Origin: Atherix ibis
Lineage: Eukaryota > Arthropoda > Insecta > Diptera > Athericidae
DNA length: 64,000 nucleotides
Reading direction: 5' to 3'
NCBI GenBank assembly: GCA_958298945.1
Contig: OY282607.1
Location: forward strand, 75,632,868 to 75,696,867
The translations under genes were made by a program, and so were the position numbers. This document shows, in pieces, positions 1 to 11,274 of this stretch. The notes beneath the pieces are model-generated. The model was given only the letters and a program-made list of their open reading frames with translations. It was not told the origin of the DNA and searched no databases. Within the stretch, counting starts at the first letter, position 1. Each line of letters begins with the position of its first letter.

Positions 1-1542
1 ATGAGTCACATGTTGACCATATTTCAACGGTCAAGTCCGGCGAGTGGAAACTTGACTGTATTTTAGGAGTTTTCATTTAGACTCTGTGGATATGATTAAA
101 ATGCTTTAATAAATGGAATAAAGTACGTAGGAAAAAGATTTTTCGATCAAGAAGTTCACAAAATAATAATTCCTTAGTATATGGATAATATAATATTAAA
201 GGGTACCCCATATGATGTTTATTAAGAACAAGAAATACTATACCAGTATGATAACTCAGCGATAAATGGAACAACAACTTAAATTATTCAACAAAAATTG
301 TTTTATTTTAAATATAATCTTTTCTTATATTAATACACTTCATCCGACGGTGTTCCAACTATTTGATAACATCCGTGTGATATGATTAATCAAAGTGTGG
401 AAAATAGGCCTAAGTTTTTTTTTGTGAAACTATCCAAAATAGTCTATAACTTCAGCATTGAATGCAAATTTCTTTCCAGCAAGCTATTTCTTTAAGTTTG
501 GAAATAAAAAAAATTAGAGGAAGAGGAAAACATTGGAGGTTATTTCACTAATTTTTGTGATGAATGTGAATGTGCGTTGTCATGATCAAACGGAAATATT
601 TTGTTTGCCAAATGCGTTAGTTTTGTCTGGATTTTATTATTCATTTAGTCTAATACTCGTAGTACTGTATAATACTGTGCTATTATTGTTTTTTTTTTCT
701 TCAAAACAGTAGACATAATCTTTACTGTTGATGGAATCATTTTTACCTAGTGGAAGTCTATTGTGTTGGTCGAATCTTGGTCTCTGGTATGTGATATTAA
801 ATTCATGTTTCATTAACAGTTATTAGTCAACATAAAAATATGTTAAATTTCGATTGTGCTTAAAAATGTCGAAACACTCCATTGAAGTCGTTTAACGAAT
901 ACGTATTCGGTCAGGTGTTAGCAAATGCGGTAGCCATCTCGCCGATAGCTTTCTCAACCCAACATTTTATGTAAGATGTTGTGTATACATTCTTTTGAGA
1001 TGTTTACTATATCAGCTGTCCTATATTCTTTCAGTCGATATTTTTTTGAAACTATATAATGGATTTTGTTAATAATTTCTTCAGTGATATTTTAAATTAT
1101 AAGTCGTGGGCACACAGCGTCTCTTGTGGTCATACGACTACAACAAAATTCGGGAAACTTCTTCTAAATTATTCCATGCAATAGAAAAAAGTTTAGTAAA
1201 ACGACATTAATTAGCTTCTTTATTTAACTAAAAATTTGTCCAATTTAAAAATTTACCTATGGAATATTATTTGACTAAAAAAATTGATTAAAATAGACAT
1301 GAAAGTGATAATTTTTATTATAATAACTTTAAGATAAACAAAACTTTTATCCTTCAGCAGGTGTATTTTAAATAAGATAAATTTTATTCGTCTGAAAAAG
1401 CCTTTTTGTATTGTACTAAAATATGATATAAGCTTCAAAGTACACTTTAGATTATCTTAATTAATACTGCATATAAAATGTTTTGAGAATAATAAAAATC
1501 GAAAAGTTATGTTTTTAAATATAAGTACGTGTATAGATAAGA
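1..1542. other. A/T-rich non-coding stretch
   Basis: No recognisable gene or element is visible. Open frames here are short and made of A/T-rich codons (K, N, I, F, Y, L), as expected by chance at this base composition. One TACTCGTA octamer lies at 654-661. Confidence 0.6.
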
Positions 1543-2818
1543 ATGTCCAGTAACAAAACAAAACTAAACAAACTGCAAAAAGAACTACATAACGAAATCT
1601 CAAAATACAATATAGAGCGCTTTAGAAACTACACTTCATCGCAAACAAAAAATAGAATTCTATGGATTGCTACAAGACAAATATTATCTTAACCATGAGT
1701 TTTCCCCTAAAAGATAATCAATCCTTCCCAAAGTTACTAATTAAATCAAAATTCTTCCCAAAAATAAAGCACTTCACTATGATCTGATCACGTCCAATAT
1801 AGTCCGACAACTTTCTAAAAGAGCAACAGTTTTCCTTGCTATACTATATAAGTCCATCCTTCGAACCATATATTTAAAAATCCTCGGAAAATTTCCCATT
1901 GTACAGATGATCCCTCCAGCCAATAAACCAAAAAACTATCCTACTTCCTACAAAAGAAATTCATCTTCTTATTCTTCCAAACATATTTGAAAAATAGTCC
2001 TCCACCGCTTATAGCCCCTACATGAATCCTCAAATTAATTGCTTCGGTTTCCGCTCCGAACACTCTATTGTCGATTTTATTGTATACTCTTTAGAAAGAA
2101 AAAAACACTGTTTCGCGTATGTTTCTTGATATAAGTCAATCTTTTGATAGAGTTTGACACCTGTACTTACTCTGGAAATTTAAGAGAATTCTTTCTTCTA
2201 TCTATTTTCTTGTCCTTTGGAGAGGATCATTCCTCTCCAACCAATACTTCTAAGTAAACAAATTCAACAAAATCTCGAATATATCTCCGACATTTGCTGG
2301 TGTTCTACAGACTAGTATATACTTGGACCCATCCTCTACAACATTTACACATCCAATATCACAAGCTATTCCAATACCTTCTTTGATATGGCCTGCCATG
2401 CATCCAGCAAAAATACCCAACATGCTTCCGAAATTCTAAATCAAAACCCTACATAACAGGTTTACCAGGTAGATAATAAAAACCATGTTCTCCCATATGC
2501 CTTAATAGCAGTGCTATATCACAACACACCGAAGTTCGGTACCTAGGACAGCACTTAGGCAAATGCTTGACACATAACCCAAATACAAGACTTAAAAGAC
2601 AATAACTAAAAAGATGATACCTACAACTACTTCGACTCCTAGACAAATATTCTAAGCTTACTATAGACGGTAAAGTACTTTTATACAATGCCCTAATGAA
2701 ACCCATCTGGACTTACGGACTAGAACTCTGGGACTCTACTAAATCTTTCAATTCCCATCGAATTCAATCCCTTCAATCAAAAATACTCCGTAGAATTGTC
2801 GACGCTCCATTTTAGCAG
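1543..2818 (+). pseudogene. Jockey-like LINE reverse transcriptase relic
   Basis: Remnant of the ORF2 protein of a Jockey-clade non-LTR retrotransposon; an intact copy would reverse-transcribe LINE RNA at a nicked target. Reading across frames shows family landmarks in the right order. First comes an N-terminal linker ending ILWIATRQIL. Next is KALHYDLITSNIVRQLSKRA with a following ILYKSILR block, then MIPPANKPKNYPTSY. Then FGFRSEHSIV and FLDISQSFDRV (RT motif A) near 2130-2160, a degraded GVLQTSILGPILYNIYTSNI (motif B and beyond), a YLGQHLGK thumb block, and near 2700-2800 WTYGLELW with IQSLQSKILRRIVDAP. The YADD catalytic motif is no longer readable. Many stops and frame changes show long decay. 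The endonuclease domain is missing, so the copy is 5'-truncated. Identification is by motif order, not alignment. Confidence 0.85.
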
Positions 2819-5110
2819 GAGAAACTTCGATTAATTTTTACTCCCTTATAAGCTTTCATGTTAATTAATATAATACAATTACTCAAATCTGCCTATTATT
2901 ATGTTATAGTTGTAGATATATGTAAAAATTTAAAAAAAAACGTACACGTTTTTATAATACTCGTATTAAAATAAATTAGCATGAATTAATTATTTTGCTT
3001 TCGAAATTTTCTCTTTCTATATTTTCTTTCCTAGGTATTAATCAAAAAAGTCCTTTTAAAATGTAATCGTAAATACTAATTTCATGGTTTCATATTATTA
3101 ATAAAAATACAAGTGAGAATAAGAAAAGTAATTCTCGTTTATTTAAATGATAATCTAAACACTAAAAAAAATTCCAACAAAAAAAAATGCCATAAGAAAT
3201 AATTATTTTTATGTATCCTGTGATGATGGCTATAATGAACTGTAATAAGAATCCTGGTAATATAACCTTAATGCTTAATGTATATAAATATTGGTTTACT
3301 TTTAACAATGAGCCAATGTACAAGTGAACGAATCACAATAACATTTCAGAATAGATATGGTCAAGAATGATAGTAATAAAAATGCTCATCTTTTTCCGTT
3401 GGATTGTTATCCGGTAAGTGAAACAGATCCCTGATAAGAAGGGAGTGCTATATTAAAAGAATGATTGGGGGTGCAAATATAAGTACCCTTAAATATATAA
3501 ATAGCCTTACATGGAAGATGAGTGTCAGTTGCTTTTGCATTAGAAAAGAAAATATCATCTTAAGAACTTTTATTGATGTTCGTATTTCTATTTATATATA
3601 TGTGTATGTATACAAATATTAAAGCATGAATGGATATATATACAAATATATAAACAAAGAAACACTTGTATAATTGTACACATCTGGAGTCAATATAAAA
3701 TAAAACTGAAATAAAATTACTTGAATCCCTTATCATTTAGACATTTTTGACAGGAACAAAAACAATTGTTGAGATGGATTTCCCCCTTAACTCTGGTATT
3801 AATAAAAAAGTAGCCCAAATCTTGAATTAGGATGGCAATTATACCATTTCCCAGCTTATCAAAGTTTTCTAGAATTTACGAGTCAGAATGAAATTTTTCA
3901 AGACTACTGGAGTGTTAAAACCTTGTTATATCCTAAGATTGGTTTCTTTAACTTTGGACTTATTCGTGCGTTTATTCAATTTGACATTTCCTCTTTTTAT
4001 ATATTATTATTACATTTTAGTTCTCATTTTTTTTTCACGCATATTTTTGACTTTGATTTTTATCTTTATTTATTTTCTTTTGTTATTATTATTGGAGCAT
4101 CATCTTAAAGTTTTTTCTTCCGTTTGTGCTAAAGCTTTTCCGCTTTTCTTCTACATCAATTGATTTGCTGGAGTAAAAACTCCAAGAATTATTTATCTAT
4201 TATTTATTTATATACATTATTATATTTGTATAACAATATAAACAACAACAAAAAATTTGTGTACATATATTGTAACACGTACACTATTATGGCATATTGA
4301 ATAGAAGGGGAGAAATCAAAAACAAATAACTACCCTTGTAAGAATGCAGAGAAAACTTTCTCTAATCTGATTTATTGGTAACAAGATATATTATGCTCTA
4401 TCAGAGCAAAAACTTGGATTTTATTTTTCATATATTTTACTACTTTCCAGTTTTATCATATTAATTTTGTTGCTGTACAAAAATGATGAAATAAGGAGTA
4501 TTTGTTTTAGACATTTTCGTAAATTACAGTAAAATCTTCTATATTCTTAATAGTGAACGAACATTGCAATAAATATTCTGGAAAAAAGGACGAGAACTGA
4601 CTTATAAATAGTAGTATTAAGTGCTAATAGTTAATATAATGAATAGTTATAATTAATAGATTACTTGTAAGAAGGAGAGCAATAATATAACATTTACATA
4701 AAAATTAAATATTATTCAAATTTTATAGTCGATATTATCAATAAAATGGTTTTTATTTTAAAAAGTGTGCAAATGAAATTCTCTTCAGTAAAAAAATGAA
4801 ATATCATATAATAATTAATAGTATCATTTCGTTTGTTTTTATATAGCGATAATTTTTTGGTTTCACTTATATTTGGGTTAAAAGTCTTCCCAAAGCTTAA
4901 GGAAAAATATCTTTGACAAATAATATCGCAGGAAATTTTCTGTTTTTTTTTAAAATTTTATTAGGTATCTATAACTATAAAATCATTGTAATGAGCATAT
5001 TTATAATAGTGAACACCTATCAGTGTCTTTCTACGTAACGAGGCTATTTAACATATTCATTTTTCTTCAAACGCCGAGGAGTGCTAATCCTTCAGACGCC
5101 GAGGACGGAA
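2819..5110. other. A/T-rich non-coding stretch
   Basis: Nothing recognisable. The frame at 3888-4163 is a pyrimidine-rich tract translating to F/L/I/Y-rich sequence and looks like chance. A TACTCGTA octamer is at 2958-2965. Just before the hairpin, GACGCCGAGGA-type sequence occurs twice (about 5070-5105). Confidence 0.55.
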
Positions 5111-5196
5111 TTATTCCTGATTATCATACCACTAAAAGCTTCTTTTTATATTTTTTTATAAAAAGAAGCTTTTAGTGGTATGATAATCAGGAATAA
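5111..5196. repeat. Perfect 40-bp inverted repeat (hairpin)
   Basis: The left arm at 5111-5150 and the right arm at 5157-5196 are perfect reverse complements over 40 bp, separated by a six-T loop. The stem contains AAGCTTCTTTTTATA and its complement. No mismatch is seen, unlike the decayed relics nearby, so it is recent, selected, or an artefact of foldback synthesis or assembly. It lies just beyond the 3' end of a minus-strand Jockey relic. No transposase or TA duplication is associated with it. Confidence 0.9.
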
Positions 5197-5199
5197 AGC

Positions 5200-5763
5200 T
5201 TTTTATAATGAGGAATCCATAAATCACGAATAAAGAAAACGTTTGGGATTTATGAATTTACTCGACGATTTTAGATTCATGAATTTGCTCCAGGATTCGA
5301 AAACAATTGGATCACTTAGTAGAACCACTAAGTTCGATACCATACGTCTAGATTGATTGTAAAAGTATATTTTAGTTTGAACCTTTGTTGTTTGGTGTTA
5401 TATTTGTATGAGGATCCACACTTAGGCCTTCATCTAGATATAGATCAGTAAATCATTTCTAGAAGCGTATTTTACTAACTTATATTACCATCAAGGTATA
5501 TAGAGATGAGTGGTTTTCGCCAGAGGGTTACGGTAATATAAATGTTTTTCTGCCAATTACTGTCCACCTCATAAACTAGTCTTGGAGCTTTAGGTTATAG
5601 AATTAAAAACGTTGAAAACTAGTTAGTTTCGTCGACATAGGTAGCAGTTACAGTTTTGAGATTGATTGGTATATTAAAAAAATAAATTTTATGTAAAATT
5701 TGACCAAAGATACTGCTTTGAGGAATACCTGCTGTTATGGGGGATAATTATAGAATATTCATA
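5200..5763 (-). pseudogene. Jockey-like RT relic, C-terminal half
   Basis: On the minus strand, ITAGIPQSSIFGQILHKIY at about 5755-5690 matches the RT ITAGVPQGSVLGP-type block. TYVDETN follows, where RTs have the catalytic FADDTA motif, so the motif is altered. Further down, LWRKPLISIYLDGNI resembles the FTLRR...V.LNG block, and near 5350-5290 TYGIELSGSTK resembles the Jockey WTYGIELWG signature. Frames change several times. This is the second half of a copy whose motif A lies at 7000-7165, with a mariner between them. Clade assignment rests on the TYGIEL signature. Confidence 0.75.
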
Positions 5764-6999
5764 TTGGGTGTATAACTTAAAATGTGGGATTTTTGGCAAA
5801 TTTTGAGTGTTTATTTTGAAAAATTGTTACAATATATTTTATTCAAAGTATTGTCCATCGGAAGCCACTACTTTTTCCCATCTTTCTGGCAACATATGGA
5901 TTCCGCGCCAAAAAAACTCCTCCGGTTTTGAGGCCAAGAATGAATCGAGCCAATTTTTGATGCCCTGTTCTGAAGTGAAGCGTATTTCCGGTGAGGGCGT
6001 TTTGCATGGATCTAAACAAATGGTAGTCGGATGGGGCAAGGTCTGGACTATAAGGCTGGTGAGGCAAAACTTCCCAGCCACTGTTTTCTAAATAATTTTT
6101 AACCGGTCTTGCAACATGAGGCAGAGCGTTGTCATGATGGAAAATTATGGCTTCGTGTCTGGTCGCATATTCCGGGCGTTTTTCGGCCAATGCTCGCTTC
6201 GAACGGATTAATTGTGTTCGGTAGAGATCGCTTGTGATCGTCTGGCCCGATTTCAATAGCTCATGATAGATCACACCATTCTGATCCCACCAAATACAGA
6301 GCATTACCTTGGTGCCATGGATATTTGGCTTTGGCGTTGATTTGGCTGGTTGGCCGGGCTTCACATACGATTTTTTGCGCTTTGGGTTGTCGTAATGAAT
6401 CCATTTTTTGTCGCCAGTAATGATTCGATTCAAAAACGACTTTTTTTCTGCCGTTCAAGCAGCATTTCGGACATGCAAAATCCCCTTTCAACGTCTCTCG
6501 GCTTCAATTCATATGGGACCCAATTTCCTTGCTTGTGGATGAATCCTGCTGCTTTCAAACGTTTTGAAATGGCTGCTTGAGTGACTCCCAATGATTAAGC
6601 AATTTCTTCTTGAGTTCGACAATAGTCTTCGTCGAGTAATGCCTCCAAATCTTCATCTTCAAACTTTTTTGGCTGACCTGGTCGTTCTTTGTCTTCCGTG
6701 TCAAAATCACCACTTCTGAACCGCACAAAACATCTCTCGCACGTTGAAATCGGTGGAACATATTCAGGATAAGCTTCGGTGAGCAATCGGTCCACTTTTT
6801 TTGAAATTGAAGAAGTAAATCAACACTTCCCGCAAATGGGACTTTTTTGGTACAAAATTCGACATTTTTGAAGCAAAAAAAACTTTGTTGTTTACACTAT
6901 TTTCGTTCAATGACATCGAGAATGAATGACAGATGTTTAACCTCCAAAATGCCATATGAGTTATTATTAACACAAACCATGTGTAAAAGTTATGCCATC
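5764..6999 (-). mobile_element. Mos1-like (mauritiana) mariner, decayed
   Basis: Full-length but mutated mariner. The left end begins after a TA at 5762-5763 with TTGGGTGTATAACTTAAAA. The right end near 6999 carries a weak inverted match (AAAGTTATGCCATCTGTTG), so that boundary is approximate. The termini resemble those of the copy at 59917-61247 (CCAGGTGTATAAGCTTAAAT), and the transposases are of the same type. It sits inside a minus-strand Jockey RT relic. Confidence 0.8.
5839..6865 (-). pseudogene. Mos1-like mariner transposase, broken
   Basis: The protein would cut and reinsert its element at TA sites as a DD34D nuclease. The start MSNFVPKKSHLREVL matches the Mos1-type N-terminus. Then come STCERCFVRFRSGDFDTEDK (paired-like helix-turn-helix region), LLDEDYCRTQEEIA followed by a stop, and GVTQAAISKRLK. 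The catalytic half reads ITGDKKWIHYDNPKRKKSY (first Asp), CIWWDQNGVIYHELL, IFHHDNALPHVA (second Asp), YSPDLAPSDYHLF (third Asp) and PERWEKVVASDGQYFE before TAA. Frames change near 6800, between about 6550 and 6430, and near 6000. All three catalytic Asp residues survive, but the glutamate usual after the first (DE.W) is lysine. It cannot make transposase. Confidence 0.85.
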
Positions 7000-7165
7000 T
7001 GTTGTCAATCCTGCATTTTTAAGTTATTCCCTAATTACAGGGAAATAGCTTTGGGAAGGTATAAAATGAGATACGAGTAGTATGATAATGAAAAAAAAAA
7101 CTGTTAACTTTCCAAAGTAGAACAGGATGCCGAAACCAATCATAGGCGTTTGATATATCTAAAAT
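7000..7165 (-). pseudogene. Jockey-like RT relic, N-terminal part (motif A)
   Basis: The minus-strand translation at about 7160-7095 gives ILDISNAYDWFRHPVLLWKV, a clear match to the RT motif A block FLDVSQAFDKVWH..LL.KL. Toward 7000 a LLVSHFIPSQSYFPVIRE-like stretch resembles the SYL..R.F.V region between motif A and motif B. The frame then runs into the mariner end. The expected next block, GIPQSS, resumes on the far side at about 5755. Together with 5200-5763 this is one LINE copy split by insertion. Confidence 0.65.
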
Positions 7166-7425
7166 AATATTTGGGCAGTACTATTTTCACAATTGAAATT
7201 TTACTTCGAAAGGTAAAATGTATACCAATCGATTTAGTACTTATCCCAACTTTATGTTCAACTGATAAGAAATTGAATCAAATCAAATAAAAGAAATTCT
7301 TTGTTTGCTGATATTTGCTCAATAATTGCGAAATAGTTAGCGGAATACTACAATATTAGCAGATAGGATGTATGTGGTTCCAAAAAAAAAACAAAGTTAT
7401 GGTTGAGAGTAGTGTGCTCTTTGAA

Positions 7426-7547
7426 AATTCTGAGCAGCTTCTATGCTCAGAATTTCAGTAAGGCAATTGAGTAGACTGATTATGGGTAGTTGACCAATGA
7501 TATGCTTAAAATGCTCTCACTATTAGACCAGTCTATATAGTGAGAGC
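7426..7547. repeat. Two short perfect hairpins in tandem
   Basis: First hairpin: AATTCTGAGC at 7426-7435 pairs with GCTCAGAATT at 7445-7454 (10 bp, 9-nt loop). Second hairpin: GCTCTCACTAT at 7513-7523 pairs with ATAGTGAGAGC at 7537-7547 (11 bp, 13-nt loop). They lie just 3' of the RNase H relic when read on its coding strand, so they may belong to that LINE's 3' untranslated region. That placement is inference. Confidence 0.6.
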
Positions 7548-7552
7548 TTTTA

Positions 7553-7620
7553 GCCAACTAATCAGCACGGTCATTTCCCGGAGAGTTCCTCTGGCCAACT
7601 GATCAGCACGGTCATTTCCC
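7553..7620. repeat. 27-bp direct repeat, 41-bp period
   Basis: The unit GCCAACTRATCAGCACGGTC plus ATTTCCC occurs at 7553-7579 and 7594-7620 with one mismatch. On the minus strand it encodes the GNDRADQLA tail of the RNase H relic, so it is a local tandem duplication of the gene's end. Confidence 0.85.
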
Positions 7621-8130
7621 ATCATTCCCAAATGCCTCGGTACCCAACGCAACTCACCCATCTATTGTTGAATAGGTAGTGCCAAATCTCATTGAGTACA
7701 CGATCATTCAGTTGGCCGCTAATAGTAATGAGAGCGGCTTGGCTGTCAGTAACGGTTATGATATTGTGTCGATTGACAAAATACATAGCAATTTCAACAA
7801 CCGCTTCCCATAGTACCAAAAGACCATAATGCAAAAGTTTTATAAAGGTCGGTCGCCGCATGCGTGAATAGAAAGAAACATTCTTTGAGCCCATCTAACT
7901 GTCCGAAAAAGCCTTTTTAAACCTATTTAGATACTTAGATACTCTCAACAATGCGCCCAGTTATGGTTTTCAGTTTAGTAGTGGGAAGAGAAGTTTTCGA
8001 ATAGTTTTTATTAGGACTGAGTCCATCGGCGAATTCCGGTGTGCTCCACCGAGTACTCAAGTATAGCGGTTATTTGCTGCTTTGACTTGCTTTTGCCTTG
8101 TTACTGGCAGTCTTACATTTCCTACGTTGA
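7585..8130 (-). pseudogene. LINE RNase H domain relic (R1/I/LOA-type)
   Basis: The RNase H domain in some LINEs degrades RNA during target-primed reverse transcription. On the minus strand, an open stretch from 7894 runs MGSKNVSFYSR ... HNIITVTDSQAALITISGQL, where TDSQAAL carries an active-site Asp. Frameshifted by one step, LRWVPRHLGMMGNDRADQLA (7665-7595) is the classic RNase H C-terminal block with the His and Asp. FSDS just upstream replaces the usual FTDGSK start. More N-terminal sequence (about 8130-7930) gives scraps such as TPEFADGLSPN that may be RT thumb. Jockey elements lack RNase H, so this is a different clade, not assignable from this fragment. Confidence 0.75.
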
Positions 8131-10519
8131 TTTGGTTGATAGTGTTGAAAATCTGCAGAATCTATTTTGCGGATAATGGTAATACCTAAGATTTTCATGG
8201 ACTCTATTGGACGGAAGGTGTTAGGTTCGGATGCGGATCACATCCCCCTGGTGTTAAATATAGATAATCTTGCTGGTATTTATAAATACCCCCTGAGTAG
8301 TAGGTTCTGCTATGAAAATGTTTCTTAGGGAAAAGAGCATGGGACAAAGAGTAGATAAAAGTATTGAAAATATTATTGGATAGGGCGGAACATTGTGCAA
8401 TATCATTTTCGATCAGACTTTTTGCTGAAAAATAACCACTTGTCTTAATAGTGAAGTTTCTACCAGTCATGTATAATATTAACAGGCTTACAGTGGCTAA
8501 GTCAACTTGATCGACTTGCAGGCATATTGGAGAAGAGTGGCGAACTTCTTTGCAATAATCTGGTTAAGTGTACACAAATAGATTTTATTGTATATTATTT
8601 ATAATATATTTTTATCTTCCACAAAAATCTATTAACATTTACAAGTTTTTTTGAATTTATTATGGTAAAAATTCCTTTTTTTTAATAGTTTATTTAAATA
8701 ACAAAGCTTTTACGTATCAGTAACATTTTGAGAATAAAATGGGCAAGTAACATGTAAGATGTCTTATGATTAAAGAGCGCGCAAAACATAAAGGATTCTT
8801 ATAAAATTGAAGCCTTCATCTTGGGCATGAACAGATTTTGAACAAAATAAATAAAAATTTTTATAAAAAAGTTTAAAATTATTACTTCATTTGACCACTT
8901 AAAATAAAGACATTATAATAGGTCTTAAACTCATATAATAAAAAATATTTGAAAAATTTTACAACTTATAGTTCCATATAATTTTTATTTTTTTTAAGAA
9001 ACCAATCAGAAATATATGATAACCATTTAGAAAAAATGTGTTTTAATCAAATTGTTTGAAGTATCATTTTCCAGAGCTTACTTATCAAAAGCAACAAAAA
9101 ATACTTTTTTTGACATTCATTAAAAGTTTCATTAATTTATTTGGAAATTTTAAGTTTCAAATTATTTATTGCCAAAATATTTTTTTTTTAATTTTGGGAA
9201 GAAAAATGTATATTCTTTAGTTCGAATGATGATTTTTCTGTCTACATCTAATAGCTTCTGAGTTTTTTTTAACTTAATATTATACAGAAAATTTAAAATC
9301 TCAAAATAATTCAGTAATAATTAGAAAATTTAATGAGTTCAAAATTTGCATGAAATTTATATTGCTTTTCAATCATTTTTTATTATATAAATTTACTCAA
9401 GTTAAATTTATTAATTCAATGTGAGCTCAGAAATCTTTTTAATTTTTGAAGTTAATGTGTGTCTTTGAAGTGTTCATCCAATAAAATCTAAACTAAAATA
9501 CAATTAATTAGGCTTAATGAGCAAAGATAAACTGAAGTTTATTAATTGGACACACCCAAAAATCAAAATCAAACTGGTCCTTTCCGATGGTAAAGTTATC
9601 CCATTTTGTTTTGTCAGTAATTTATTCAATAAAACTTTTCACTCAGCAAAACTGATCAGCATTGTAATTTATTTTGGAAAATCTTTCTACGGACAAGAAC
9701 AGATGTTGGCAAATTATGTTAGACAAAATGAAAATATGTTTGCAAAGAATAACAACATAGAAAGGAAAATACAATGAAAAAAAATTAGATTCTCTGTCAT
9801 TGACAAATACAAAAATTCTGCTTTTTTTACGTACACGTACATAACAAAAGTATAAAAGTGTTTCATTAAAATTGTTATTCAGGGCCCCTTTTTTCCCTAT
9901 AACAAAAAGAAGGAATCTTTAATGTTACCTAAGCATTATATTTTTTATCCAAAAAGATTTATATTCTATAAAATCAAAAGGTAAAGTGGAAAGATTCGCT
10001 TTTTACATATACATATATACGAGTATATATATTCTCAAATAATTTGGAAGAAATTATAATTTTAAGGGTGCGAATAAAATCAAAAGTTGCTGATATGATT
10101 CATTAAATTCATACTCCCAAAATATTGGAGAAGTGCCCGGAAAATTTTTAATTAAATTTCAAATATAAATTCACAAATGTTATGATTGTTATAAGAATAT
10201 TTATCGAAAACTTTTGTTTTAATTTCTCAACCCAAAATATATTATAAATTATAAATATTTTGGGATGAATTTTTTTGTTTGATATCGTTCAAAATATCGT
10301 TTTTTTATTGAACGTTTTCTATTCTTCTATTAAAGAAGCTCAAATAGCATTTGATAATATAACAGTTGAAAATATTAATTTTTATACATTAGTTTAAATT
10401 TAAAAGTTCAATTATGTGTATGGGTGAGTTTTGTTTATTTGCGTAAGATCCCTAGGACATGAAGGCCAGGATTAGATGAAATTGCTCATTTATTAGTAAG
10501 ATGGAATAGTTAGAGGTGA
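8131..10519. other. A/T-rich stretch with weak LINE-like flank
   Basis: The first 350 bases may be upstream sequence of the minus-strand LINE relic: a frame at 8204-8470 has mixed composition and is followed on the same strand by MKILGITI, resembling an RT LGVTID block, but this is weak. The rest is A/T-rich and unrecognised. A short stem CCCAAAATAT/ATATTTTGGG sits at 10231-10264. A TACGAGTA octamer is at 10018-10025. Confidence 0.45.
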
Positions 10520-10985
10520 TTAGATTTTCAAGAGAATGTACGTCTTTTTAAGGAATTTAAAAATGGACTTGGAAAGGGTACTGCAGAGATCTTAAAGCTA
10601 CACAATAGAGGGAATAGTATTAAAAAATATGTTTTGGATAAGGTGAACATGTAGGATAGATAAATGAGGCGGTGGTGATTTCTGAAAAGTAAATTTTGCA
10701 TGAAAGCAGAATATTCTATCCGAATTCTAAGATGTTTCCATGCCCAAAATTCTTGTAAGATTGTGGAGTAGACTGGTTGCATATTCAAAATAAACCTTTC
10801 ACTACTTGTCACGTCCTTATGTCTACAAATGGCTAAAGATGTTTAATGCCATTTGATTAGCAGTTAGGAAATGTTGTAAAAAATGGACGACGGAGAATTT
10901 TCCCCGCAAATTGATCGGTATGCTCGTTGACCGAACTTCCTTCATGACCTAGAATCCAACGCAGTTCCACTTATATATTAATAAG
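10520..10985 (-). pseudogene. Second LINE RNase H relic
   Basis: The minus-strand translation from about 10980 gives VELRWILGHEGSSVNEHTDQ, matching the RNase H C-terminal block (L.WVPGH.GI.GNE.AD.LA). A 94-codon open stretch follows downstream (10812-10528) in the position where RNase H LINEs have their tail region; I do not recognise its sequence. RT is not visible upstream. The earlier relic at 7.6 kb has its own copy of the same block, so this is a separate insertion. Confidence 0.55.
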
Positions 10986-11274
10986 TAGATTATATGATAT
11001 ATTTTTTAGAACAGGATAATTCAAAAGGGAAAATGGTTTTCCTAAAAATTTTAAATGTAAACTTATTCTATAATAGTCGTTATTACTATAGTGGAGTAAA
11101 ATTTTTAAACTAAATTATTTCCTTGTCGCTTGAAAAATATAATAATATTTAATCTTTCTGAAACATAAAATAATAAACATGTTCAACAACAATATTTTCA
11201 ATGAAATTTTTTAAAATTAAAAATAGAAAATTATAACTCATAAGTATTTCAATATATTTCTATATATACACGTA

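Noticed and set aside
3888..4163. Overlapping open frames in two phases
   Set aside because: Two overlapping frames in a T-rich tract indicate stop-codon depletion by composition, not coding.
10445..10510. Plus-strand GHEGQ...DEIAHLLVRW resembling an RNase H C-terminus
   Set aside because: It is short, contains a stop, and lies in the opposite direction to the stronger minus-strand RNase H block at 10900-10985. Probably chance.
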